Origin: an uncultured Caulobacter sp.
GTDB lineage: Bacteria > Pseudomonadota > Alphaproteobacteria > Caulobacterales > Caulobacteraceae
Assembly (NCBI GenBank): GCA_937925635.1
Contig: CALALX010000128.1
Span: 1 to 13,703, forward strand
Length of the DNA: 13,703 bases
Direction: 5' to 3'
The position numbers were made by a program, and so were the translations under genes. The notes beneath the pieces were generated by a model. That model had not been told where the DNA came from. It was given only the letters and a program-made list of their open reading frames with translations, and searched no databases. The stretch's first letter is position 1. Every line of letters begins with the position of its first letter. Positions 1-6,887 of the stretch are shown here, piece after piece.

Positions 1-513
1 ACCTCGCAGGACGAGATCGACTGGATCACCCGCACCACAGCCGCGGGCCAGCGGCTGGGCGCCTATCTGCAGCTTCAGGTCTCCAAGCCCCAGTCGATCG
101 CCTGGATGGCGGCCGGCAATCCGGTCGGCCAGGCGGCCTGGATCCTTGAGCGGTTCTATGACTGGTCGGATCTGAGAGCGAAGCCGCTGATCGGCGTCTA
201 CACGCGCGACCAGCTTCTGACCAACGTCATGATCTATGTGATGACCGGCAGCTTCACGACCGGCGCCTGGTATTACCGCGGCCTGATCGAGGAAGGCGGC
301 GTGGTGCTGCCCGAGGGGACCCGCTGCGAGACCCCGACCGCCTTCGCCAACTTCCCGGGCGAGGCGCTCTACGCCGCCCCGCCGCGCAGCTGGGCCGGCC
401 GCGCCTACAACATCACCCGCTGGATCGACATGGACAGGGGCGGCCACTTCGCGGCGATGGAGGAGCCTGACCTCTTCGTCGGAGAGGTCCGCGACTGGGC
501 GAAGGGGCTCTGA
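1..513 (+). CDS. Epoxide hydrolase-like alpha/beta hydrolase, 3' part only
   Basis: The reading frame is open from the first base of the window and stops at TGA 511-513, so the N-terminal part lies outside. The visible 170 residues look like the C-terminal half of an epoxide hydrolase-type alpha/beta hydrolase. The segment reading SKPQSIAW, then NPVGQAAWILERFYDW, is typical of the cap/core junction in epoxide hydrolases. The ending GGHFAAMEEPDLF carries the C-terminal catalytic histidine (codon 445-447). The nucleophile Asp in its nucleophile elbow would lie upstream and cannot be checked. In this family a water molecule opens an epoxide to a diol in the cytoplasm; the substrate is unknown. 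The gene converges with the ECF sigma factor gene, whose stop is 25 bp away. A haloalkane dehalogenase-like or other alpha/beta hydrolase remains possible without the N-terminus. Confidence 0.8.
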   Translation, partial: TSQDEIDWITRTTAAGQRLGAYLQLQVSKPQSIAWMAAGNPVGQAAWILERFYDWSDLRAKPLIGVYTRDQLLTNVMIYVMTGSFTTGAWYYRGLIEEGGVVLPEGTRCETPTAFANFPGEALYAAPPRSWAGRAYNITRWIDMDRGGHFAAMEEPDLFVGEVRDWAKGL

Positions 514-538
514 TCCAGGGCCCGGGCCAGAGCCGGTC

Positions 539-1411
539 TCAGGCCTTCACGTGCCCCAGCTTGTCGGGGTTGCGCATGATGTAGATGGCGGCGATCAGGC
601 CGTCCTCGCCCGGCTCGAAGGCCATGGTCTGGACGCCGTCGAAGACCTCCATGACCACGCCCGGCGCGCCGTTGATCAACACCGGCCGCATGGCGCTGGG
701 GTTGTCGAAGCCCTTGCGGGCGGCGATGCCCCGAAGCAACAGCATGACGTCGTCGCGGCCGACCATCGGACGCAAGGCGGCCGGGCGTTTGCCGCCGCCG
801 TCGGAGATCAGGATGGCGTCCTCGGCCAGCAGATCTGACAGCGCCTCCGGATCATTGCGCGCGGCGGCGTCCAGAAAGGCCGCGGCAAGCTTCATCGAGG
901 CCTCTGGCGAGACCGCGAAGCGTGGCCGGCCCTCCCTGACGTGCGCGCGGGCGCGCGAGGCCAGCTGGCGCACTGCCGCCTCGCCCCGGTCGAGCTGGCG
1001 AGCGACCTCGCCGTAGTCCTGGTCGAAGACGTCGTGCAGCAGGAAGACCGCCCGTTCCAGCGGCGACAGCCGCTCCAGGGCCAGTAGGAAGGCGACCGAG
1101 ACATCCTCCGCCCGTTCCGCCGGATCGTCGGCGATTTCCTCGACCAGCGGCTCGGGCAGCCAAGGACCGACGTAGGTCTCACGCCGCGCCCGCGCCGACT
1201 TCAGCCGGTCGAGGCACAGGCGGGTCACCGTCTGCATCAGCCAGGCCTGGGGATTGGTCGCCGCCGCGCCGGCCCGGTCCCAGCGGAGCCAGGCGTCCTG
1301 GACCACGTCCTCCGCCTCGGCGACCGAGCCGAGCATGCGGTAGGCGAGGCGCTGCAGGCGGCGACGCTCGGCCTCGAAGGCCTGGAGGGGGGTCTGGACG
1401 GCGGGATTCAT
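539..1411 (-). CDS. ECF41-family RNA polymerase sigma factor with fused C-terminal regulatory domain (SigJ-like)
   Basis: A 290-residue extracytoplasmic-function sigma factor. Region sigma2 (about 10-75) has the AEDVVQDAWLRW signature and sigma4 (about 105-160) a helix-turn-helix ending in RQLASRAR. A SnoaL-like domain follows (about 170-285). Three sequence marks define group ECF41: WLPEP in the linker (residues 84-88), DGGGK (204-208) and NPDKL (281-285). All are present. In characterised ECF41 members there is no classical membrane anti-sigma factor and the C-terminal extension itself both enables and restrains activity; that is family knowledge, not tested here. The start ATG overlaps the stop of the upstream gene by 4 bp (ATGA), so translation is probably coupled. 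It is the last gene of a three-gene minus-strand operon whose promoter matches the ECF41 consensus, implying autoregulation. The inducing signal is unknown. Confidence 0.95.
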   Translation of the reverse strand: MNPAVQTPLQAFEAERRRLQRLAYRMLGSVAEAEDVVQDAWLRWDRAGAAATNPQAWLMQTVTRLCLDRLKSARARRETYVGPWLPEPLVEEIADDPAERAEDVSVAFLLALERLSPLERAVFLLHDVFDQDYGEVARQLDRGEAAVRQLASRARAHVREGRPRFAVSPEASMKLAAAFLDAAARNDPEALSDLLAEDAILISDGGGKRPAALRPMVGRDDVMLLLRGIAARKGFDNPSAMRPVLINGAPGVVMEVFDGVQTMAFEPGEDGLIAAIYIMRNPDKLGHVKA

Positions 1412-1965
1412 ACCGACACCGGCTCCGGCAGGCTGAAGGGGGCCGAGACGCCGGCGACCACCACCCGCGTGCAGGCGCGGCCGTGGCCCAGCGCATACTT
1501 CACGGTGGGATACATCTGGGCCGTCGTCAGCGCGAGCGCGATGTCGATCACCGCCGCATCGCCCCAGCGCCGGGCGATCTCGTCACGGCATTCGTCGGCA
1601 TCGGCGAGATTCCGGTCGAGAACGGCGCGGGCCAAGTCCCACGCCAGACCCGCGGCGTCTCCCATGGCCAGACGATCGCCCGCCAGCACGGCGCGCAGCA
1701 CCTCGGGCCGGACTCCTCCCGCCGTCGCCATGTCGACGCTGATCTGGGTGCAGGGTCCGCAATCGCCCGACAGGGTTCCCACGATGCCGGCCGCGGCGAT
1801 GGCTTCGCGCGGGGCGGTCTTGCCGTGACCGAGCGATGCGACCAGGCCGAAGCGCAACAAGGTCCAGGCGCCGCCCTTGTCGAGCAGCTCGCGCATGTAG
1901 CCGGCGTTGTAGGTCCAGGCCTTTTCGAACGCCGCGATCCGTCGGCGGAGCAGGGCTTTGAGCAT
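1408..1965 (-). CDS. Carboxymuconolactone decarboxylase/AhpD-like protein, ECF41 partner
   Basis: A 185-residue, largely helical protein of the carboxymuconolactone decarboxylase (CMD)/AhpD superfamily. The diagnostic feature is a CGPC dithiol motif at residues 69-72, preceded by TLSGD and followed by TQISVDMA, at the start of the central helix. The histidine four residues after the second Cys in AhpD-type CxxCxxxH motifs is replaced by Ser76, so AhpD peroxidase-reductase chemistry should not be assumed. CMD-like proteins are one of the three protein types (carboxymuconolactone decarboxylase, oxidoreductase, epimerase) regularly encoded next to ECF41 sigma factors and are their usual regulatory target. 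The start ATG has a perfect AAGGAGG site 6 nt upstream and follows the stop of the membrane gene after one base. Its stop overlaps the sigma factor start. A redox or small-molecule function is plausible but unproven. Confidence 0.87.
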   Translation of the reverse strand: MLKALLRRRIAAFEKAWTYNAGYMRELLDKGGAWTLLRFGLVASLGHGKTAPREAIAAAGIVGTLSGDCGPCTQISVDMATAGGVRPEVLRAVLAGDRLAMGDAAGLAWDLARAVLDRNLADADECRDEIARRWGDAAVIDIALALTTAQMYPTVKYALGHGRACTRVVVAGVSAPFSLPEPVSV

Positions 1966-1966
1966 G

Positions 1967-2368
1967 TCAGGCCTCCTTGGGCGCTGCGTTGAGGGGACGA
2001 TGGACGAAGGCGATCCCGGCGGTGATCAGGGCCGGCAGGAAGACGCCCGGGAAGTCGCGGGCCAGATCGCGCCAGGCGCTGCCGCCGCAGCTGGCGTCGC
2101 CGATGTGGATCGCCGCGTGCAGGCTCAGGAACGCCGCGGCGCAGACCAGCGCCGGCCAGCCTTGCCGCGGCCTCCAGGCGAACCAGGCCAGGCCCAGCAC
2201 CACGACCAGGTAGGCCATGCCGATGTCGCGCACGAAGTGCGGGTTGAACGCCCCGGTCAGCGGCGCCCCCGGCACGGCGTCGTACCAGGCCAGCGGCCGG
2301 GCCAGCTGGAACACGGCGTTGGCGAACAGTCCGGCCCCCAGCAGCCCGGCGATCCAGCGATAGATCAT
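1967..2368 (-). CDS. Four-helix integral membrane protein, first gene of the ECF41 operon
   Basis: A 133-residue hydrophobic protein with about four membrane helices (roughly 4-21, 48-65, 71-90 and 108-124). I do not assign a named family with certainty; the motif WYDAVPGAPLTG...NPHFVRDIG resembles small uncharacterised membrane proteins of DoxX/DUF4345-like appearance. Two histidines in helix 3 (HAAIH) and Cys94 are conspicuous. The ATG at 2368 is chosen over an upstream in-frame ATG at 2473 because GAAGGAGA lies just before it, because the hydrophobic N-terminus begins there, and because the longer version would run through the promoter and into the divergent Rieske gene. It is the first gene after the ECF41-type promoter and ends one base before the CMD gene, so all three genes are very likely one transcript. 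Confidence 0.75.
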   Translation of the reverse strand: MIYRWIAGLLGAGLFANAVFQLARPLAWYDAVPGAPLTGAFNPHFVRDIGMAYLVVVLGLAWFAWRPRQGWPALVCAAAFLSLHAAIHIGDASCGGSAWRDLARDFPGVFLPALITAGIAFVHRPLNAAPKEA

Positions 2369-2394
2369 GGGTGGTCTCCTTCTTTCACGGGGAA

Positions 2395-2421
2395 GACGAG
2401 GGACGGGGGGCCCATGTGACA
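2395..2421 (-). promoter_or_regulatory. ECF41-type promoter of the membrane protein/CMD/sigma operon
   Basis: On the minus strand TGTCACA (2421-2415) is followed by exactly 16 nt and then CGTC (2398-2395). These are the -35 and -10 elements reported for ECF41 sigma factors. Transcription would start near 2388, leaving a short leader of about 20 nt that holds the AGGAG ribosome binding site of the gene starting at 2368. The match sits directly upstream of an operon that encodes an ECF41 factor, which makes a chance match unlikely. No TGTCACA is found on the plus strand of this gap, so the divergent Rieske gene is not obviously read from an ECF41 promoter. Confidence 0.82.
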
Positions 2422-2462
2422 TCCCCCTTCCGCCTGGAGCGGCGAAGGGCTCTACTCCGCTC

Positions 2463-3458
2463 ATGCAACGCACCCTTCCCGCCGTCGCCTACCGCGATCC
2501 CGCCGTGTTCGGGCGCGAGCGGACCGCCGTGTTCGCCGCCTCCTGGCAGTTCCTCGGCCACGAGAGCGAAATGCCGGCCGCGGGCGACTATCTGGCGGGT
2601 GATGTCGCCGGCTGGCCGGTGCTGGCGGTGCGCGGCGGGGACGGCGTCCTGCGGGGCTTCCACAACGTCTGCCGCCATCGCGCCGGGCCGCTGGTGTCGG
2701 ACGCGAAGGGCAATTGCGGCGGCGAGCTGACCTGCCGCTACCACGGCTGGCGCTACGCGCTGGACGGCCGGTTGCGCAGCGCCGTGGCGTTCGGGGCGAG
2801 CGAGGGCTTCGACCCGCGTGACTTCGGCCTGCATCCGGTGCGGCTGGAGACGTGGCGCGGCTTTGTATTCATCAACATCGACGGCGAGGCTGGGCCGCTC
2901 TGCGAGTTGGTCGCGCCGCTCGACCGGCTGATGGACGAACGCGGCGTCACGCTCGGTCCCGCAACCCTGCGCCGAAGCCACGACCTCGCCTGCAACTGGA
3001 AGGCCTATGTCGAGAACTACCTCGAGGGCTACCATATCGATGTCGTACATCCGGCCCTGGCGGCGGAAGTCGATACGGCTTCGTATGTTGTGCGCATGGA
3101 CGGCGCCGTCGCTGTGCACGAAGTTCCCACCCACAGCGGCGTCAACGACGGCCTGTGGGCCTGGCTGTGGCCGAACCTGGCGTTCAACGTCTACCGCTAC
3201 GGCCTGATGGTCGAGCACATGCAGCCGATCGGCCACGACCGCACACGGCTGGACTACCTCTACTTCTACGACCCGGCGACGGCCGACATGGACGCCGTGC
3301 TGGCCGCCTCCGACGCCCTGACTCACGAGGACAAGGTGATCTGTGAGGCCGTGCAGAGGAACCTCGACGCCGGCGTCTACGACTGGGGCGTGCTGTCGCC
3401 GCGGCATGAGATCGCCGTGGGTTGGTTCCAGCAGCGGGTGAGCGAGGCGGCGGGGTAG
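2463..3458 (+). CDS. Rieske non-heme iron oxygenase, alpha-subunit type
   Basis: A 331-residue Rieske oxygenase. The Rieske [2Fe-2S] ligands are in order C70-x-H72 and C91-x2-H94 within CRHRAGP and CRYHGW. The catalytic domain has NWKAYVENYLEGYHIDVVHP, which gives the two iron-binding histidines H191 and H196; Asp290 in HEDKVICEAVQRNL is the likely third ligand. The acid three residues before H191 that relays electrons between subunits is Glu188 rather than the Asp of naphthalene dioxygenase, as in some carnitine/choline-type monooxygenases. The substrate cannot be read from the sequence; it is more like the quaternary-amine/small-substrate subgroup than a classical ring dioxygenase. No reductase, ferredoxin or beta subunit gene is adjacent, so electron partners must be elsewhere. 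ATG 2463 is preferred to an upstream in-frame start that would overlap the divergent promoter. The ribosome binding site is weak. Confidence 0.9.
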   Translation: MQRTLPAVAYRDPAVFGRERTAVFAASWQFLGHESEMPAAGDYLAGDVAGWPVLAVRGGDGVLRGFHNVCRHRAGPLVSDAKGNCGGELTCRYHGWRYALDGRLRSAVAFGASEGFDPRDFGLHPVRLETWRGFVFINIDGEAGPLCELVAPLDRLMDERGVTLGPATLRRSHDLACNWKAYVENYLEGYHIDVVHPALAAEVDTASYVVRMDGAVAVHEVPTHSGVNDGLWAWLWPNLAFNVYRYGLMVEHMQPIGHDRTRLDYLYFYDPATADMDAVLAASDALTHEDKVICEAVQRNLDAGVYDWGVLSPRHEIAVGWFQQRVSEAAG

Positions 3459-3492
3459 CGACACTCCAGTTTGCGCTCCCCTGTTCCGCCAT

Positions 3493-3511
3493 CCTCGCGC
3501 CTGTCGCGAGG
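3493..3511. repeat. Small palindromic repeat CCTCGCG-N5-CGCGAGG, copy 1
   Basis: A perfect 7-bp stem (CCTCGCG/CGCGAGG) with the 5-nt loop CCTGT, preceded by CAT. The same stem with different loops occurs twice more, inside the inverted arms at 6888-7017. It sits in the 153-bp gap between the Rieske oxygenase and the permease. It has no T-run, so it is better described as a REP-like palindrome than as a standard terminator. Confidence 0.7.
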
Positions 3512-3515
3512 CGGC

Positions 3516-3550
3516 GACGGGGGACACGCACGGAAGGGCATGTCCCCGTC
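3516..3550. repeat. Hairpin GACGGGG(G)ACA / TGTCCCCGTC
   Basis: A 7-bp plus 3-bp stem with one bulged G and a 14-nt loop, immediately after the 3493 palindrome. GGGGACA/TGTCCCC arms also build the larger hairpin after carA (11186-11222), so the two may be related repeats. It could end or stabilise the Rieske transcript, but no T-run follows. The rest of the 3459-3611 gap shows no gene and no clear promoter for the permease. Confidence 0.55.
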
Positions 3551-3611
3551 AGTGCGTTGACTCCGCCCTCAACTCGCCGCCCACTGCTCGCCGAGACGCG
3601 GGGGCGGGCGG

Positions 3612-4913
3612 TTGGTCAATGAACGGGGCGTAGGCCCGCTGGCGGCGACCGTGCTGGTGGCGGGCAACATGATCGGGTCGGGGGTGTTCATGCTGCCGGC
3701 CTCGCTGGCGGCGACGGGCTCCTTGACCCTCATCTCCTGGCTGATCACGGCGTCTGGCGCGATGGCGCTGGCCGGCGTGTTCGCCGCCCTGGCGACGATC
3801 CGGCCGACGCAGGACGCCATCGTCGACTATCCGGCCACGGGGCTGCATCCCTTCTTCGGCTTCGCCAACTGGTGGCTGTACCTGCTCAGCTGCTGGATCG
3901 GCGTGCCGGCGGTGGCGCTGGCGGCGACCGGCTACCTGGCCTACTTCCTCCCGGCCCTGGCGCAGCCGCTGAACGGCGCATGGACCACGATCGCCATCGT
4001 CTGGCTGCTGACGGTCGCCAACATCTTCGGCGCGAAGCTGGTGACCCGACTGGGCGGCCTGACCCTGCTGGTCGGGCTGGCGCCGATCGTGGTGGCCACG
4101 GGGCTGGGGCTGTTGGCCTTCGACGGCGACGTCTTCACGGCAGGCTGGAACGTCAGCGGCAAGCCGCTGAATGTCGCCATCGGTCAGTCGCTGGCGCCCG
4201 TCTTCTGGGCCTTCCTCGGCGTCGAGAGCGCCAGCTTCGCGGCCGCTGTGGTGCGCCATCCGGAACGCAACGTCGCCCGCGCCTCGCTTGGCGGCGTGGC
4301 CCTGGCGGCGGCGGTCTACATCATCGCGTCCGTGGCGTTGCTGGGCTCGATCCCCAACGAGACGCTCGCCAAGTCGACCGCGCCCTTCGCCGACGCGATC
4401 CGCATCCTCTGGGGACCGGCCGCGGCGGGGGTGATCGCCGTCTGCGCCCTGCTCAAGACGCTGGGCACCGTCGGCGGCTGGATGTTGGTCACGGCCGAAG
4501 GCTCGCGCAGCGGTGCGTCGGCCGGCTATCTGCCGCGCTTCCTGTCGCACGGCGACGCCGCGCGCGCGCCCGTGCGCGACCTGCTGCTGGCCGCGATCCT
4601 GATGTCCGGCGTGCTGCTGGCCAGCGTCTCCCCGACGCTGGGCAAGCAGTTCGGCGTGCTGATCAACGTGACCGTCAACTTCTCGATGGTGACCTACGCC
4701 CTGTGTTCGCTGGCGCTGATCCGCATCGCCGGCGCGGTCGACGACGCCGGCAGGCGGCTGCTGCTAAGGCTGCTGGGGCTCGGTGGCGCGACCTTCTCCA
4801 TCGCCGTGCTTCTGCTCTCCGACCCCGCCATGCTGCCCCCGACCCTGTGGGTCATCGCCGCGACGGTTCCGCTCTACGGGCTGGTGCTGCTGGCGCGGCG
4901 GGGGAGGCGGTGA
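3612..4913 (+). CDS. APC-superfamily amino acid permease
   Basis: A 433-residue, very hydrophobic protein with about 12 predicted membrane helices. The first helix carries GNMIGSGVFMLP (residues 18-29), the hallmark unwound substrate-binding segment of the amino acid-polyamine-organocation superfamily. The sixth helix region WAFLGVESASFAAAVVRHPERN is also typical and is followed by the conserved PNETL...APFADA stretch. It is expected to move an amino acid or related amine across the inner membrane, as a symporter or an exchanger of the AdiC/YjeH kind; the substrate is not readable. The only start codon between the in-frame stop at 3558 and the first helix is TTG 3612, so that start is used, with a G-rich but weak ribosome binding site. 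It follows the Rieske gene on the same strand after 153 bp that contains hairpins, so shared transcription is uncertain. Confidence 0.9.
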   Translation: MVNERGVGPLAATVLVAGNMIGSGVFMLPASLAATGSLTLISWLITASGAMALAGVFAALATIRPTQDAIVDYPATGLHPFFGFANWWLYLLSCWIGVPAVALAATGYLAYFLPALAQPLNGAWTTIAIVWLLTVANIFGAKLVTRLGGLTLLVGLAPIVVATGLGLLAFDGDVFTAGWNVSGKPLNVAIGQSLAPVFWAFLGVESASFAAAVVRHPERNVARASLGGVALAAAVYIIASVALLGSIPNETLAKSTAPFADAIRILWGPAAAGVIAVCALLKTLGTVGGWMLVTAEGSRSGASAGYLPRFLSHGDAARAPVRDLLLAAILMSGVLLASVSPTLGKQFGVLINVTVNFSMVTYALCSLALIRIAGAVDDAGRRLLLRLLGLGGATFSIAVLLLSDPAMLPPTLWVIAATVPLYGLVLLARRGRR

Positions 4914-4918
4914 CGTTC

Positions 4919-4966
4919 TGCGTGGTTCGTGACGCTCGCTTGAGGCTCGCTCCTCACCATGACGAA
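4919..4966 (-). repeat. Intergenic palindromic repeat, GGTGAGG variant (inverted partner of 4988-5036)
   Basis: Read on the minus strand, this begins TTCGTCATGGTGAGGAGCGA and ends CGTCACGAACCACGCA. It is an inverted copy of the 4988-5036 element with matching ends. It starts 5 bp after the permease stop. A third copy of this GG/CC variant is at 6811-6847. Within it TGAGG and CCTCA form a perfect 5-bp stem. Confidence 0.75.
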
Positions 4967-4987
4967 GTCTGTTGAAGCGTCTCTGAG

Positions 4988-5036
4988 TTCGTCATCCTGA
5001 GGAGCGATCCCTCGGGATCGCGTCGCGAAGGACGCA
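4988..5036 (+). repeat. Intergenic palindromic repeat, CCTGAGG variant
   Basis: This begins TTCGTCATCCTGAGGAGCGA and ends CGTCGCGAAGGACGCA. Inside is an 8-bp perfect stem, GCGATCCC/GGGATCGC, at 5004-5021. With the inverted copy at 4919-4966 it forms a long imperfect inverted repeat that fills the gap between the convergent permease and amidohydrolase genes. It may act as a two-way transcript end, though there is no T-run on either side. Confidence 0.75.
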
Positions 5037-5040
5037 CGAC

Positions 5041-6798
5041 CTACCAGCTCCACTCCTTCGCCGACGCCCGGCAGCCGCCGTCGGGCCAACCCTTCCAGGC
5101 GCGGCCGCGCACCACCCGTCCGGTCGGAACCTGCGTCGGCTCGCCGTTGCGCAGGGCGACGCCGCCGTTGACCAGGACCCAGCTCATGCCGGTCGCGAAC
5201 TGGCGCGGGTTCTCGTAGGTGGCCGGGTCGCGCACAGTCGCGGGATCGAAGATCACCACGTCGGCGTAATTCCCCACCTTCAGCGCGCCCCGGTCCCGCA
5301 GGCCGAGGTTGTGCGCCGGCTGGCTGGTCAGCCTGCGGATCGCCTCCGGCAGGGTGATGACCTTCTCGTCGCGCACATACTTTCCGAGCAGCCGGGCGAC
5401 GTTGCCGTACGCGCGGGGGTGCGTGCTCGACTGCAGGAACAGGCCCTCCGGCGACTGGGCGCCGGCGTCGGACCCGAAGCTCATCCACGGCAGGCTCAGC
5501 TGCCTGCGGACATTGTCCTCGCTCATCAGGAAATAGACCACCTGAACGCGGCTGCCGTCCTCGATGACGAGGTCGATGGCGGCGTCCTCGGGGCTGACCT
5601 TCCGCTCGGCCGCCACCTGGGCGAGGGTCTTGCCGGTCAGCGGCTTGAGCTTCGGATTGCGGAAGCCGACCAGCAGCGTGCCCTCGGCGCCGGCGAACCG
5701 GTACAGGTTCTCGAACACCGGGCTGTCGCTGCGCATCTCGGCGATCACCTCGCGGCGGATGGCCGGGTCCTTCAGCCGCTTGATCCAGGCCTCGCGCCCG
5801 CCCGCCTGCACCCAGGGCGGCATGGCGGCGTCCAGGCCGGTCGAGCCGGCGGTGTAGGTGTACATGTTGGCGGTGATGCGCAGGCCGCCGGCGCGCGCCG
5901 CCTCGATCTTCGCGATGGCGGCGTCCAGCTTGCCCCAATTCGGCTTGCCGGCCGCCTTGAGGTGCCAGATTTCGGCCGGGGCGCCCGACGTGCGGGAAAT
6001 CTCGACCAGCTCGTCGATGGCCTCCAGCAGTCGGTTTCCCTCGCTGCGCATATGGCTGATGTAGAGGCCGCCGCAGCGGCCGGCCTCGGTCGCCAGGGCG
6101 GTCAGCTCGCGCGTTCCGGCATAGCTGCCCGGCGCATAGATCAGCGAGGAGCCGACGCCGAGCGCGCCCTCCTCCATCGCCTCCACGACCAGCGCCCGCA
6201 TGCGCGACAGCTGGGCCTCGTCGGGCTGCTCATCGCCCTCGCCCAGCACGTGGGTGCGGACCGTTTCGGCCCCGACGAACGAGGCGACGTTGGGGTTGAC
6301 GCCGCGCTTCTCCAGCGCCTCGAGATATTCGCCGAGCGTGGTCCAGGTGATCGGGTACTTGATGTCGCCCTGGCGGTCGCGCTCGCGCCGCTTCATCTCC
6401 TCGTTCCAGGGCCCCATCGAGGACCCCTCGCCCATCACCTCGAGCGTCACGCCCTGCTTGAGGTCCGACAGCGCCCGACCGTCGAGGATCAGGCTGTCGG
6501 TGGCCCAGCTCAGCATGTTGATGAAGCCGGGCGCCACGGCCTGGCCCCTGGCGTCGATCTCGGTGAGCCGCGGGCCCTTCACCTTCCCGCCCATGGCGAC
6601 GATGCGGTCGCCGCGGATGGCCACCTCGCCCCGGTACGGCGCCCCGCCCGAGCCGTCGTAGATCAGGCCGTTGCGGATGACGATGTCATAGGGCGCGCCC
6701 TTGCCGGACTGGCCGGGCAGCGCGGGCAGCTCCGGCATGGCGGTGCAGGAGAGGAGGAACAGCGAGGCCGCGAGGGCGAGAAGCGGACGAAGATTCAA
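5041..6798 (-). CDS. Lipoprotein amidohydrolase of the D-aminoacylase (Amidohydro_3) type, atypical metal site
   Basis: A 585-residue protein with a lipoprotein signal peptide (hydrophobic 5-17, lipobox LLSC with Cys18), so it is probably anchored in the envelope. After an N-terminal beta domain (DIVIRNGLIYDGSG, 38-51) comes the TIM-barrel amidohydrolase domain of the N-acyl-D-amino-acid deacylase group. Expected metal ligands are seen at H249 (YISHMRSEG), H279 (IWHLKAAG) and D444 (SFGSDAG). The usual PGFIDxHxH is PGFINMLSW (90-98), lacking both histidines. The position of the bridging Cys of D-aminoacylases (GVTTVVxGxCG) reads GVTLEVMGEG, suggesting Glu120. The substrate is therefore uncertain. 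TTG 6798 is the only start between an in-frame stop and the lipobox, with GGGAG 7 nt upstream. Its leader overlaps a palindromic repeat (6811-6847). Confidence 0.87.
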   Translation of the reverse strand: MNLRPLLALAASLFLLSCTAMPELPALPGQSGKGAPYDIVIRNGLIYDGSGGAPYRGEVAIRGDRIVAMGGKVKGPRLTEIDARGQAVAPGFINMLSWATDSLILDGRALSDLKQGVTLEVMGEGSSMGPWNEEMKRRERDRQGDIKYPITWTTLGEYLEALEKRGVNPNVASFVGAETVRTHVLGEGDEQPDEAQLSRMRALVVEAMEEGALGVGSSLIYAPGSYAGTRELTALATEAGRCGGLYISHMRSEGNRLLEAIDELVEISRTSGAPAEIWHLKAAGKPNWGKLDAAIAKIEAARAGGLRITANMYTYTAGSTGLDAAMPPWVQAGGREAWIKRLKDPAIRREVIAEMRSDSPVFENLYRFAGAEGTLLVGFRNPKLKPLTGKTLAQVAAERKVSPEDAAIDLVIEDGSRVQVVYFLMSEDNVRRQLSLPWMSFGSDAGAQSPEGLFLQSSTHPRAYGNVARLLGKYVRDEKVITLPEAIRRLTSQPAHNLGLRDRGALKVGNYADVVIFDPATVRDPATYENPRQFATGMSWVLVNGGVALRNGEPTQVPTGRVVRGRAWKGWPDGGCRASAKEWSW

Positions 6799-6810
6799 GC
6801 GGAGGCTCCC

Positions 6811-6847
6811 TGCGTGGTTCGCGACGCTTACCGCTCACCATGACGAA
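6811..6847 (-). repeat. Intergenic palindromic repeat, shortened GGTGAG variant
   Basis: The minus-strand reading begins TTCGTCATGGTGAG and ends GCGTCGCGAACCACGCA, matching the 4919-4966 copy at both ends but about 11 bp shorter in the middle. It lies in the leader of the amidohydrolase gene, directly upstream of its GGGAG ribosome binding site, so it could affect that messenger. Confidence 0.65.
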
Positions 6848-6887
6848 CCTTAGTGCAGGCGGCAGGCCCGCGTCACACCCCAACGTG

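Noticed and set aside
2385..3527. Long open frame antisense to the Rieske oxygenase gene
   Set aside because: Its translation is rich in Val, His, Gln and Arg without family features, as expected for the complement of a GC-rich gene. The plus-strand frame has complete Rieske motifs.
3549..4550. 333-codon open frame antisense to the permease
   Set aside because: Arg/Gln/Gly-rich shadow translation with no membrane or domain features.
5311..6843. 510-codon open frame antisense to the amidohydrolase gene
   Set aside because: Low-complexity Ala/Gly/Arg/His-rich translation with no recognisable domain. The minus strand encodes a full lipoprotein amidohydrolase.
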